DNA of 41,180 nucleotides from Levilactobacillus parabrevis ATCC 53295 (GCF_001434055.1 NZ_AZCZ01000022.1:1-41180); one strand, 5' to 3'; shown: positions 25,214 to 34,457, numbered from the stretch's first letter. Made by a program: numbers and translations. Notes: generated by a model from the letters alone, not told the origin.

Positions 25214-25454
25214 GACAACCCTCTTTCACGTAAAAGGCGAACGCCAGTATCGGTGGCAGTCACCAGTTGGTCAAGTCACTTAACTTGAAAATAGTAGATT
25301 TAGTATACCATATTCCATGCCATAACACCGGCAGTATCGGCAGCGCCGCCTCCATTAGCACGGAAACAATTATTGGCTTAAACCAATTTTTCTCACGAAC
25401 TGGCAGAAAAATGCGACTGGATTGCGAAAAATTACATTAGTAGTAAGTAGAGGG

Positions 25455-25488
25455 CAAAAAAGCAGCTACCAAAGTTACTGGTAACTGC
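25455..25488 (-). terminator. Terminator of pepN
   Basis: AGCAG-TACC pairs with GGTA-CTGCT, and the minus strand continues with six T residues, 32 bp after the pepN stop. The stretch 25214-25454 holds only the upstream region of the YiiX-like gene, where no clear promoter was found. Confidence 0.8.
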
Positions 25489-25520
25489 TCACGATAACTT
25501 ACTTTTAAAATGATCCGCGC

Positions 25521-28055
25521 TTACTTCACCGTCTTGGCAACTGCAGCGTGAACGGCATCTTTCTCGGCTTCTACCAAGTCAACTCGGCTCTCGATGACCT
25601 TAGTGTCCATCTTGATTTCCCGGGTTAAGCCTGGAGTGTTGATCTTTGGTGTGAAGAAGGCCTTGAATTCGGCTAAGCGGGCTGGCGTGTGGAAGATGCC
25701 AGCGGTAACGGTGATGTACGTGGTGAATTCCATGTCGCCACCGACCGTGTCTTCCAGCCACTGCCAGTCGTTTCTGATCCAGTCCCAAGCGGCTTGTTGC
25801 CCCTTGTCGTTGCCCAGAACACCGCGATACCAAGCCCGCAAGTCCTGTGGCTTGATGGTTTCAGCATCTTCAAACAACGTGATTAATTTGGCAATCTGCT
25901 TGGCGTCTGGCGTCGTTGGCAGCGCAGAGGACAGGTCTGCCTTGTAGCCGGCATCGCTGGAAGTCCGGTAGTCGTTCAACAATTGATCGAACAACTGGTC
26001 ACTGCCGAAATGCTTGATTTCGTTGGCTAAAATGAAGACCCGGGTTGCGGCTGGCAACGTTCCTGGGTTGTCCTGGTGGGCAACGAAGACCGCGTGAGCA
26101 GCAGCAATCGATTCAGCATTCTTGGCATATAAGGTAGCGTTCAAAACGTATGGCCGCGTTAATTGGTCATCGTTAGATTCGCCGGCCTTAGGCGTCCAGC
26201 CTAACCGAGCAACTTGCTTGGCACTCAGCTTATCGAATAAGGCTTGTAACTGCTGTTCTTCGGTAGAATCTGGCGTCACAAACTTCTTCAGGTTGCTGGC
26301 AACCCCGTATAAGACATCGTTGACGACCGTGGAATGGCTGGCAGCGAAACGGTCCAGTAATGGCACAATTGCCGCGTAGGAAATTTGACGACCTTCGGCT
26401 AATAACCGCAAGTCTTGTAGCAATTGTAACTGGGTGATGGCATCCAAGGAATCCAGGTTAGCGAGGATGTCTTGTAACAAGGTGTCATCGTACTTCACGA
26501 TAAAGTGAGAATTGTTGCCCACGTTCAAACGGAACGGTTCGCCACTGGCCTTGCGCAGAGTGGCGTAGTCCCCTAAGGTGGCAGATTGGTCGGCGAAGAT
26601 GGCTGGAGCGGCACTGTAGTTGCTGTTCAACGGCACCTGCCATTGACGACCGGCGTCCTTTCCCTCACCCACGAAGAATTGCTGCTGGGTAATGGTTAAT
26701 TTGCCATCGACCACTGCGGCGGAAACGACCGGATAACCGGGTTGTTCCAGCCAAGAGTTCATGATGGCACCGACGTTCATACCGGAAGCGTCACCCAGTG
26801 CGGCCCAGAGGTCAGCCCCGGTAGCGTTACCGTAATGGTGAGCGGCGAAGTAGGCCTTCAAGCCTTGACGCAAGGCATTGTCACCGATCAAGGCACGAAC
26901 CATGACGAGCATCCGGGCACCCTTGGCGTAAACGATGGCACTGTCGAATAAGGCATCGATTTCGGCGGGGTCTTCAACTTGCACGTGAACGGACTGCACG
27001 CCATCGGTGGCATCCCGTTGGAGCGCCATTGGGGCCTCAGTCGTCTGGAAGACTTCCCAGATGTGCCAGTCGGGTTCGATGGCGTTGATAGCAACGTATT
27101 CCATCATGTTGGCAAAACTTTCGTTCAACCAGAGGTCATCCCACCACTTCATGGTAACCAGGTCACCGAACCATTGGTGCGCGAGTTCGTGAGCGATAAC
27201 CGTTGCGACCCGTTGCTTGGTTTCAAATGAGGTGTTGTCGGGATCTAACAATAAGTAGGCTTCACGATACGTGACCAGGCCCCAGTTTTCCATGGCACCG
27301 GCTGAGAAGTCGGGTAAGGCCATCTGCCAAGAATGTGGCAGTGGATATGGCGTCTGGTAGAAGTCTTCGTAGAATTCGATGGAGCGCTTGGCAATATCTA
27401 AGGCGAAGTCGAGTTCCTTGGCTTGGTGCGCCTTGGTGGCGAAGACACCGACTTGCACGCCGCTCTTGGTGGTCGTCAGCTTGCTCTGCATTTCCCCGAA
27501 GGCAAAGGCAATCAGGTATGTGGACATACGGACCGTGGTGTCGAAGTAGTGGACGCCGTTTTCGGTCTTGGTCTCAGGCATGTTACTGATGATGGTTTCA
27601 CCGTCGTGTTCGTCGAACTTGATGGCCAGATCAAATGTTGCCTTGGCTTCGGGTTCGTCGACACAGGGGAAGGCTTGGCGGGCAGCCGTCGTTTCAAATT
27701 GCGTCCCGATGATCAGCTTCTTCTCGCCATTAACGTCGTAATAAGATGGGTAGATGCCCATCATGCTGTCGGTCAGAGGCGCGGTGAAGTCGATGGCCAG
27801 CGTGGTTTCGCCAGTCTTGGTCAGGTCAATATGGATGCCTTCACTCTTGTCATCGAAGGTAAATGGCACATCTTGACCGTCGGCTTTAACGGCACTGATG
27901 GTCATGAACTTCTGGTGAATGGCGATGCTAGTCGCCTTGGCGTCACCGGTAATGGTGGACGTCCCAGAGATTGATTTAGCGGCACGATTAATGTCTAAGT
28001 ATACGTTGTAATGCGTAGGTTGGAATAATTCGTAAAAATGTGTGGATTTTGCCAT
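25521..28055 (-). CDS. pepN: Aminopeptidase N (M1 family)
   Basis: Zinc aminopeptidase that frees N-terminal residues from peptides; cytosolic, 844 residues, the normal PepN length. Substrate motif GAMENWG is at 253-259 and the zinc site HELAHQWFGD at 289-298 with Glu312 in LNESFA. A C-terminal ERAP1-like helical domain follows. The ATG at 28053-28055 has GGAGGAAA just upstream; the frame is open for 32 more codons without a better site. It is monocistronic and supplies amino acids from peptides in dairy and plant niches. Confidence 0.97.
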   Translation of the reverse strand: MAKSTHFYELFQPTHYNVYLDINRAAKSISGTSTITGDAKATSIAIHQKFMTISAVKADGQDVPFTFDDKSEGIHIDLTKTGETTLAIDFTAPLTDSMMGIYPSYYDVNGEKKLIIGTQFETTAARQAFPCVDEPEAKATFDLAIKFDEHDGETIISNMPETKTENGVHYFDTTVRMSTYLIAFAFGEMQSKLTTTKSGVQVGVFATKAHQAKELDFALDIAKRSIEFYEDFYQTPYPLPHSWQMALPDFSAGAMENWGLVTYREAYLLLDPDNTSFETKQRVATVIAHELAHQWFGDLVTMKWWDDLWLNESFANMMEYVAINAIEPDWHIWEVFQTTEAPMALQRDATDGVQSVHVQVEDPAEIDALFDSAIVYAKGARMLVMVRALIGDNALRQGLKAYFAAHHYGNATGADLWAALGDASGMNVGAIMNSWLEQPGYPVVSAAVVDGKLTITQQQFFVGEGKDAGRQWQVPLNSNYSAAPAIFADQSATLGDYATLRKASGEPFRLNVGNNSHFIVKYDDTLLQDILANLDSLDAITQLQLLQDLRLLAEGRQISYAAIVPLLDRFAASHSTVVNDVLYGVASNLKKFVTPDSTEEQQLQALFDKLSAKQVARLGWTPKAGESNDDQLTRPYVLNATLYAKNAESIAAAHAVFVAHQDNPGTLPAATRVFILANEIKHFGSDQLFDQLLNDYRTSSDAGYKADLSSALPTTPDAKQIAKLITLFEDAETIKPQDLRAWYRGVLGNDKGQQAAWDWIRNDWQWLEDTVGGDMEFTTYITVTAGIFHTPARLAEFKAFFTPKINTPGLTREIKMDTKVIESRVDLVEAEKDAVHAAVAKTVK

Positions 28056-28277
28056 GATTTCCTCCTGAATTATTAGAATATCCTCATTATACACTTTTGG
28101 CTGGTGGGAACCACGTGAGGTGTTATGAGAAGATTCTGAAAACACTAGCAAATAACTGGATTTAAAATTCTCAACATCCTATGATTAATGTTGAACCTCA
28201 GTATCTTCCGTCGTACCCTTATCTGGAAATGTCTCAGGTGATTCTTTAATTTACGTTCGATTTTTCCAAATCGAAAG

Positions 28278-28307
28278 TTATCCACAGGGATAATGCGCGT
28301 CATTATC
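28278..28307. promoter_or_regulatory. DnaA-box-like 9-mer and short inverted repeat
   Basis: TTATCCACA (28278-28286) equals the DnaA box consensus, and GATAATG/CATTATC arms (28289-28307) follow at once. They lie in the 314-bp gap between pepN and the KilA-N gene. One box alone does not make an origin; the repeat may be an operator. Confidence 0.4.
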
Positions 28308-28332
28308 ATATTTGTTGCAATGTTCGTGTTCT

Positions 28333-28356
28333 AAACCCGTCGAATTCGATGGGTTT
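28333..28356. promoter_or_regulatory. 24-bp palindrome at the KilA-N ribosome site
   Basis: AAACCCGTCGAA is followed by TTCGATGGGTTT, 11 of 12 pairs complementary. It ends four bases before AGGAG of the KilA-N gene, so it could be an operator or an RNA hairpin shielding the ribosome site. Confidence 0.6.
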
Positions 28357-28369
28357 AAAAAGGAGAGAA

Positions 28370-29242
28370 ATGACAAATCATCGAGACACAATCCACACTT
28401 ATGGCATCTCAGTTTCAGTTTTTCAAAAAGATGCGCAGACTGACTACATCTGCCTCACTGATATTGCAAAATACAAAAACCAGACAGCTCCAAACGAACT
28501 AATCCGGAACTGGATGCGTTCAAAGAATACAATTGAGTACCTTGGCACGTGGGAAGAACTACACAATAGCCACTTAAACACTAAAGGATTAACCGATCTT
28601 CTCACAGAAGCTGGCTCTAATGCGTTTATTCTCTCCCCTACGAAATGGATAAAAGAAACTAACGCCATCGGCATTTTATCTCGCCCTGGACGCTATGGCG
28701 GGACTTATGCACACTCAGATATCGCTTTTGACTTTGCATCTTGGATTTCTCCTCAATTCAGACTCTACTTGATTAAAGACTATCAGCAACTGAAGCAAAA
28801 TAGCCACAGTCATTTAAACACAGAATGGAATCTCAATCGTCAATTAGCAAAGGTTAACTACCGTATTCATACCGATGCTGTGAAGGATAGTATCGTCGTC
28901 CTATCTTCTCAACAAACACAATACAAGTATGCGACAGAAGCTGACCGTTTAAATATGGCTATTTTCGGAGAAACTGCTAAACAATGGAAAAACGAAAATC
29001 CAAATGCTACTGGCAATATTAGAGACAACGCGAGTCTAGAACAACTAACTGTTCTAACAAATCTTGAAAGCTTTAATGCGGAGTTACTAATTTCTAAAGT
29101 TCCAGCTGAAGAAAGAACCAAGCGGCTGAACAAGATGGCTATTCGTCAGTTACAAACCTTACTAACAAACACCGACTCCATGGACAAATTGAGAAATTTA
29201 TCCCCAGCTGAGACTTCCAAGAATCCCCAAAAATTAAACTAA
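28370..29242 (+). CDS. KilA-N domain protein
   Basis: DNA-binding-type protein of 290 residues. The KilA-N domain covers about residues 8-130, with YICLTDIAKYKN, LIRNWMRSKNTIEYLGTWEEL, GRYGGTYAHSDIAFDFASWISPQFRLYLI. The C-terminal half is helical and charged (EADRLNMAIFGETAKQWK). KilA-N proteins are common in phages and in mobile or defence loci, but no phage gene lies next to it. The ATG at 28370 is taken because AGGAG lies just upstream. It has its own terminator and a palindromic upstream region. Confidence 0.85.
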   Translation: MTNHRDTIHTYGISVSVFQKDAQTDYICLTDIAKYKNQTAPNELIRNWMRSKNTIEYLGTWEELHNSHLNTKGLTDLLTEAGSNAFILSPTKWIKETNAIGILSRPGRYGGTYAHSDIAFDFASWISPQFRLYLIKDYQQLKQNSHSHLNTEWNLNRQLAKVNYRIHTDAVKDSIVVLSSQQTQYKYATEADRLNMAIFGETAKQWKNENPNATGNIRDNASLEQLTVLTNLESFNAELLISKVPAEERTKRLNKMAIRQLQTLLTNTDSMDKLRNLSPAETSKNPQKLN

Positions 29243-29254
29243 GCTATCAATGTC

Positions 29255-29297
29255 AAAGGACAGTACCGCACTCTAGTTGAATGGCACTGTCCTTTTT
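29255..29297 (+). terminator. Terminator of the KilA-N gene
   Basis: AAAGGACAGT pairs with ACTGTCCTTT across a 20-base loop and five T residues end it. Confidence 0.88.
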
Positions 29298-29354
29298 CGT
29301 TGGAATGGCCTATTAGTGGCTGTTGCTCACCATTATTAACTACGAACTCAACTA

Positions 29355-29401
29355 TCAAAAAAGGCACCGCCCGTCATCCCTAAGGACAACCAGACGGTGC
29401 C
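29355..29401 (-). terminator. Terminator of the LPXTG adhesin gene
   Basis: GGCACCG..CGTC pairs with GACGGTGCC and the minus strand continues with six T residues, 27 bp after the stop. Confidence 0.88.
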
Positions 29402-29428
29402 AAATCCTATTCGATTTAAAATGCTTAC

Positions 29429-32400
29429 TTAGTGTTCCCGCTTCTTCCAACCAGCTAACCCGACTAGGCTACCTAATAGGGCTAATCCAACAAGGGCTAA
29501 ACTGCTCCCCCGTTGTTCGTTGGTCTGTGGCAATTCAGTCTTGCTTTGAGCCAACTTAACAGGTGCCTTCCGTGACTGTACTTGCTTGGTAGGCGTAGCC
29601 AGCTGTTGCACCTTAGCACCTTGACCACCATTCGTAACAACGACTGCTTGGCCACCCTTGGCCTTAGGCGTTGTTGCGACCTTATCAGGTGTCTTAGCCT
29701 TCTTAGCTGGTGTCTTAGGCGTCGTTGCTGGTTCCTTACCAGGCTTGACGATGTCGGCACCGCCACCGTTATCACCGCCGCCACCAGTTGTGGCATCCGC
29801 CGCATAGGTCACAGCAACGGCCACATCGGCACTATCCGGCGTAACTGCCTGTGCCGTGGTTTGTGTCAAATCCTTGGCTGGATCAGTCGTTGAAGCGACG
29901 TGCATCCCCGCTACAGTTGGATTCTTAACGGCAGCGAATGCTAATTGGTCGCCGTCCTTGTAAACGGTCCAATTGGTATCAGTTGGCTGACCGGTAACAT
30001 CCAATTCTGGCGCGCCAGTGGCAACTGGATTGCTGTAGGTCACAGCGTCTTGGGTGACTTGATCAGTTACCGTAGCAAAGGTCATGGTCTTCGTCACCGG
30101 AGCGGCGACTTGCTTCTGTTGTTGATCCTGGTACGTAATCTTTTCAGTAACGGCCTTTTCAGTCGTCTTAAAGTCGTGCGCTAAAGTAATCGTAAAGTCG
30201 AGATTTGTGTCGGCATCTTTGCCAAAGACAATTGCGCTGGTCCCATCGGCATTCTTAGTGGTGTCGCTGACCAGCTTATATCCTTTAGCCACGGCCAGAT
30301 CAATCACTGAAGCGGAGTCAAAGTTACTGGTAGTCCCAATGGCGCCCCGCAGTTCGGGGTTAGTCTTGTAGTCTAACGTCTGAACAGTCTTGCCAGTAGT
30401 GGCATCCTTGATGGTAACGGTAGCGCGCTTGGCGTTGGCGTAAACCATGCGAATGGCTTGTTTAGCCCCAGCAAATGGAATATCGGTTGACTGACTGATA
30501 TCGGTCCAAGTCTTACCATCCACGCTGGTCTCAGCACCAGTGTAAACGTAGTCTGGGAAATCCTTCTGGTAACTGTTCAGAGCGACCTGAGCATCTGACG
30601 TCCCGTTGTACTTGTCAGTAACTGACGTGCCATCTTCATTGGTGATTGGCGTGAAGTTACCAGCGGCATCCTTAGTCCCATAATCAACGGAAACATTCCA
30701 AGGCAAGACGTCCTTGTAAAACAGGACCGTCCAAGTCTTAGGAGCATCCGTCAAAGTCGTGGTCCAGCTTGCCTGACGCGTCGCCTTGCCATTGTCTGCC
30801 GCCCAATCAGAGTACAGACCCGTACCATCTAAAATCAGACCAGAGAAGGTGTATCCTTTGGCAATTTGCTGGTTCAGAAAAGTCATGACCGTGGCATTGG
30901 CTTGCACGTTGACATCGGAACCTACATCACCTGAAATCAGCGTTGCAGGTGCCAAGTTAAGCTGTTGTCCATCGGCTTGCAGGAGTTGAATGTTGACGTT
31001 TAAGTCGCTGACATTTTCAGCCATATCATACGGTTGAATGATGTACCCAGCGAAGTCACTATTTGGATCGGACCAAATTGTGGATAGGCTACCATAGTCT
31101 GTATCCGTTCCAGTAAGTAAGTTGTACCAGTTCAAGGTATTACTGTTGATGTTCCCAGCATCGGCACTGGATGGAAATAAGGACGGATATTCCGCATCGT
31201 TAGCATTATCGAAACCTTTAACCGGTAAGTTAGCTGCAGTCAGGTCTTTGATGATAAAGGATGGTGTCGTGTAACTCAATGTCCCATCGGCCGTAACGTT
31301 ATCACCCTTACCAAGCGCTGAGCTAACGCTGATTGGCTCCAATAAAATATGTTGTTCCCTTAATTCTGTCCCAGTCTTAATGACCAGGTTCTTATCCGTA
31401 GCTAGCGGTGAAATATCAGAAATTTGATTGTAGGACATGTCAACAGTCGTCAACTGGTCTTTATTGCTCAGCGCAGAAATATCGTTCACAGAGAACAACG
31501 TCACATTAACGCTCTGCAACTTACTTAAGTTGCTTAACGCCCGAATGTCCCATAAGTTACCAGATTGCATCCCATTGCCAAACGTATTGACACTGACTAA
31601 AAGATTAGGGTAAAGATACAGGCTTTGAAGATTCGTCGCGTTCTGAAGACCTTCTAACGTGGTCATCGACATCAACGCATAGTAGTACGTTGAAGCCTGG
31701 TTACTACTGTTAGCAGCTTGCATGGGTTCATTCGAGTTGATACTCGTAACTGTTGCGAGATCTGCCTTCGTAAAGTTATTTCTGAAGTCATCAATCGTTG
31801 CGAACTGCTTAGCAAAATTGCTTTGCCAAATGAAGTATTGCAAACCAGAATCGGGCATCCATTCATCAATGTAGAGTGGATGCGTGCCATCACTGTACTT
31901 TAATGGGGAGTTCATATCCATTCCCTTAGCATCCTGGGCAATATTGTTAGCATATGTCTCGCCTACCCAGGTCCCAGCTCCTTGCGCCTGATACTTGTCA
32001 CTGTAACCATCTACCACACGCAGATCAGTGCTGACCCCATTAGCGTCAGAGTGATCATAAGTATATTGAAGCCGCTGGGTCTTGCTGACATTGAATACTG
32101 GTTGACCCGTAACCTTATCCGTCAAGTTATCCGGATTTTGAACCGTGATCCCGGTTTTCACGTTAGTTGGCGTTACAACAGCAGCTCGCGCAAGATTCGA
32201 TCTCCCCATTCTCGATGTCGGTCGCGTGTTCCCACTGTCTCCAGGATTTTCATTTACTGTTTTTGTCTCTGTACCACTCAGATTTTGTGCAGAATTTCCA
32301 GTACCAGAATTTTGTGGTTGTCCCTGAACATGTTGCTCCTGATCCTGTTGTAGCTGGTTCTGTTTCTGTTGCTCTTGCTGCTCTTGTTCTTCTTGCTGTT

Positions 32401-32728
32401 TCTGTTGTTCTTGCTGCTCTTGTTGCTCTTGAGACTGCCCTTGTGCCTCTTGTGACTGTTCCTGTTGCTCACCAACGCCAGCAGTCAACTCACCACTGAC
32501 CGACTGATCAGCCACTTTTGTCTTCAAAAGTACTTTTGAGGCTTCGTTCGCTGGCTGACCCTCTTTAACATTTTCTGTTTCTGGCTCGTCCGCCGCTTGC
32601 GCCGTCTGTGTGGCTTGTGGTCCCGCAATAATCCCAACGGCCATACTGGTTACCGTGATACCGGCTACCAGCCAGCCCTTATGTGATTTGTACATCTTAT
32701 AATGTGTTTTCCGTTCAAAATCCTTCAT
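29429..32728 (-). CDS. LPXTG-anchored surface adhesin with leucine-rich repeats
   Basis: Cell-wall-anchored protein of 1099 residues. The N-terminus carries a KxYKxGKxW-like signal (HYKMYKSHKGWLVAG) cleaved near residue 46. A Gln/Glu-rich tract follows at 87-139. Leucine-rich repeats occupy about 355-460 (NATNLQSLYLYPN, DQLTTVDMSYNQISDISPL). Beyond that are MucBP/Mub-type beta domains (about 680-1000), a Gly-rich and Lys/Pro/Thr-rich wall-spanning region, and the sorting signal LPQTN with a hydrophobic helix and KKREH tail. Sortase should link it to peptidoglycan, where it may bind mucin or another host or plant ligand. ATG at 32726-32728 with GAGGGGGA upstream. Confidence 0.92.
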   Translation of the reverse strand: MKDFERKTHYKMYKSHKGWLVAGITVTSMAVGIIAGPQATQTAQAADEPETENVKEGQPANEASKVLLKTKVADQSVSGELTAGVGEQQEQSQEAQGQSQEQQEQQEQQKQQEEQEQQEQQKQNQLQQDQEQHVQGQPQNSGTGNSAQNLSGTETKTVNENPGDSGNTRPTSRMGRSNLARAAVVTPTNVKTGITVQNPDNLTDKVTGQPVFNVSKTQRLQYTYDHSDANGVSTDLRVVDGYSDKYQAQGAGTWVGETYANNIAQDAKGMDMNSPLKYSDGTHPLYIDEWMPDSGLQYFIWQSNFAKQFATIDDFRNNFTKADLATVTSINSNEPMQAANSSNQASTYYYALMSMTTLEGLQNATNLQSLYLYPNLLVSVNTFGNGMQSGNLWDIRALSNLSKLQSVNVTLFSVNDISALSNKDQLTTVDMSYNQISDISPLATDKNLVIKTGTELREQHILLEPISVSSALGKGDNVTADGTLSYTTPSFIIKDLTAANLPVKGFDNANDAEYPSLFPSSADAGNINSNTLNWYNLLTGTDTDYGSLSTIWSDPNSDFAGYIIQPYDMAENVSDLNVNIQLLQADGQQLNLAPATLISGDVGSDVNVQANATVMTFLNQQIAKGYTFSGLILDGTGLYSDWAADNGKATRQASWTTTLTDAPKTWTVLFYKDVLPWNVSVDYGTKDAAGNFTPITNEDGTSVTDKYNGTSDAQVALNSYQKDFPDYVYTGAETSVDGKTWTDISQSTDIPFAGAKQAIRMVYANAKRATVTIKDATTGKTVQTLDYKTNPELRGAIGTTSNFDSASVIDLAVAKGYKLVSDTTKNADGTSAIVFGKDADTNLDFTITLAHDFKTTEKAVTEKITYQDQQQKQVAAPVTKTMTFATVTDQVTQDAVTYSNPVATGAPELDVTGQPTDTNWTVYKDGDQLAFAAVKNPTVAGMHVASTTDPAKDLTQTTAQAVTPDSADVAVAVTYAADATTGGGGDNGGGADIVKPGKEPATTPKTPAKKAKTPDKVATTPKAKGGQAVVVTNGGQGAKVQQLATPTKQVQSRKAPVKLAQSKTELPQTNEQRGSSLALVGLALLGSLVGLAGWKKREH

Positions 32729-32820
32729 GATTGGTCCCCCTCATTAACTATGACCAAAAATCAGATACTTTGACGCCGAACTTATACCGCATATCATTCT
32801 ATAAGCTCTATTTACTATCC

Positions 32821-32849
32821 ATTATAGTCAGATTGTGAGGAATAATCAA
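32821..32849 (-). promoter_or_regulatory. Promoter of the LPXTG adhesin gene
   Basis: On the minus strand -35 TTGATT (32844-32849), a 17-bp spacer and -10 TATAAT (32821-32826) give a strong sigma-A promoter and a leader of about 85 nt. The stretch 32850-33119 is AT-rich and shows no gene. Confidence 0.8.
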
Positions 32850-33119
32850 CGGCATAAAACTTTGTGCCACATAAATGTTTTTGAAAGTGTCTAAGGATGC
32901 TTCTATAACAGCACTTACCACAATTATATTTTTAAATAAAAATCGTTAAATGACCTGATAAATCAATCGAATTTTTCAATGAATTGTGTACTATTTAAAC
33001 CCTTCACCGGTATTCGCAATGATTGTTAAAAGAACTAACGTTGATTTCAAAATGAACATACATGAACGCAAACATTCCTTTTAGAACAAGCCAACTACTA
33101 AGTCTTATTCACTGACTTT

Positions 33120-33351
33120 ACGCCCACCTAACACAAAACGGTTTCCACCTACGAACCATCCTTCACTTGAAACATTCGTCAAAATCTGCGGCATTCTTGA
33201 TACATCAGCGGACTACCTGCTAGGTGTCTCAGATAACCTGCCTTTCAAAATGGGCGGCTTAACTGAGGAACAAGTGGGCAGTATTCTACAGTTCGTCTCG
33301 TTAATTGAACATGCTAATGAGATTACGAACAGCCACAAAACTAATCAATAA
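33120..33351 (+). pseudogene. Remnant of a Cro/CI-type repressor
   Basis: From 33160 the frame reads PSLETFVKICGILDTSADYLLGVSD and runs to the TAA at 33349-33351; this is the C-terminal part of a phage-type XRE repressor. Just upstream a different frame gives KTVSTYEPSFT, like the helix-turn-helix turn VS.STYE, so a frameshift is likely. The rest of the N-terminus and any start codon are missing. Confidence 0.6.
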
Positions 33352-33395
33352 TGAAGCAACGCGAGTTAACCCAGTTTAAAATGATGATCGAAACG

Positions 33396-33432
33396 AAAAC
33401 ACGCTTACCCCCAAAAGGTAAGCGTGTTTTTT
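33396..33432. terminator. Bidirectional terminator
   Basis: AAAACACGCTTACC pairs perfectly with GGTAAGCGTGTTTT across a seven-base loop, with a T-run on the plus strand and an A-run on the other side. Confidence 0.9.
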
Positions 33433-33463
33433 ATTGGACTATGTGATTTGTTCTTAAAATTGA

Positions 33464-33673
33464 CTACAGTCTCTCCGAAAATACAATATCATCAGCCATA
33501 TTTTCCGGTGATACATGGGTTCCAGTTACGAGGTAGCTTTGTTGCCATTCAAGAATGCTAGCACGATAGATTATTAACAATTTCGCAATTTCTGAATCAT
33601 TATAATTATACGAGCGTAACCGAGTCTCTATTTGTTGCTGTAGGTCTTGTCTTATCGTTAATACGTTTTTCAT
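33464..33673 (-). CDS. Small partner of the ART-like protein (antitoxin candidate)
   Basis: A 69-residue, mostly helical protein (TIRQDLQQQIETRLRSYNYN, then IYRASILEWQQSYL). It overlaps the ART-like gene by 4 bp (ATGA), so the two are translationally coupled. No family recognised. It could be an antitoxin, by analogy with the small DUF3791 proteins found next to DUF3990 genes, although here it follows the larger gene. Confidence 0.7.
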   Translation of the reverse strand: MKNVLTIRQDLQQQIETRLRSYNYNDSEIAKLLIIYRASILEWQQSYLVTGTHVSPENMADDIVFSERL

Positions 33674-34215
33674 ACTGGAACCACCTTACTTTTAAGGAAA
33701 GCCACTCGTTCATTTGCAAACCGTTGACTGCGAATACAGAGCTGTACTGTATCTGAACTATACCTTATTTGACGTTTCGCTTCAATAAAGTTGATTTTTC
33801 CACTCCAATAATCTCGTAAATTTGCGTTTAAATTAATACCATCCGCAATGAGACCATAAACGACATCAGGTGAACAAGTACTACGCAATCCTAAGCGATT
33901 ACTAATGATAAAATCTAAATACGATCTGTTAAACTCGTAACCAAAACTCAAGATTTCAAATTCTGTGGGATATCGAAAATCTATGCGAAATGAAGCTACA
34001 AGCGCCCCAACATACTTTCGATTGCCTGTTTGATTAACAATACTTGCTTTCCGTTTGGCCCATTTTAACGCCTGATTGTAATCTGGCGTTAAATAAAAAC
34101 CACGGCCAAAATCCTTATTGCCAAAAGATTTTTGAATATCAATTTCTTGAATCTCTTTGTAAAAGATACTCACAGTCCCGTGATACCACGTGATAACATC
34201 CAAATAATTTTCCAA
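33670..34215 (-). CDS. DUF3990-like ART-fold protein
   Basis: Protein of 181 residues with the DUF3990 pattern: WYHGT at 10-14 with His12, and DFGRGFYLTP at 35-44 with Tyr41, followed by QALKWAKRKA. These resemble the His and Tyr of H-Y-E ADP-ribosyltransferases, so it may modify a target using NAD+; the third residue is not assigned. The start is TTG at 34213-34215, with GGGAG six bases upstream; no ATG is suitable. The gene overlaps a 69-codon partner, and a CATACTG/CAGTATG inverted repeat lies in its upstream region. A toxin-antitoxin role is inference. Confidence 0.75.
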   Translation of the reverse strand: MENYLDVITWYHGTVSIFYKEIQEIDIQKSFGNKDFGRGFYLTPDYNQALKWAKRKASIVNQTGNRKYVGALVASFRIDFRYPTEFEILSFGYEFNRSYLDFIISNRLGLRSTCSPDVVYGLIADGINLNANLRDYWSGKINFIEAKRQIRYSSDTVQLCIRSQRFANERVAFLKSKVVPV

Positions 34216-34225
34216 ATGTCTCTCC

Positions 34226-34253
34226 CATACTGTATAGATGTTTCTCCAGTATG
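34226..34253. promoter_or_regulatory. Inverted repeat upstream of the ART-like pair
   Basis: CATACTG (34226-34232) and CAGTATG (34247-34253) are exact complements separated by 14 bp, directly upstream of the ribosome site. It may be an operator for the pair. Confidence 0.5.
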
Positions 34254-34355
34254 CCGGACGTTGCGTACCAGCACAATCGAACGCTAGTTTATTTTTTCAT
34301 CATATTCATTTTATTTTTATCTATCGCATCTAAATTGAATTCAAACTCCCGTTAC

Positions 34356-34388
34356 AAAAAGAGGGCCAATTCGACAACGAATTGACCC
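34356..34388 (-). terminator. Terminator of the exported-protein operon
   Basis: GGGcCAATTCG pairs with CGAATTGaCCC across a four-base loop, and the minus strand continues CTCTTTTTG, about 70 bp after the last gene. Confidence 0.82.
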
Positions 34389-34457
34389 CCTCCAAGCCCC
34401 TCCATCAACACTCATTGATAAGGAGCCCTAAATTATATGCGCTGAAGCACTTAACGA

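Noticed and set aside
27423-27974. 183-codon frame antisense to pepN
   Set aside because: Shadow of the pepN frame; pepN is complete with all motifs.
28278-28286. DnaA box as a replication origin
   Set aside because: Only one 9-mer is seen, no dnaA/dnaN or rep gene is near, and no cluster or AT-rich unwinding region is evident.
32312-32470. Repeat tract as a possible CRISPR array
   Set aside because: Units are trinucleotide-scale codon repeats inside a coding frame, with no spacers.
29497-32475. Several frames inside the adhesin (Arg- or Ser-rich)
   Set aside because: Products of repeated codons read in the wrong frame.
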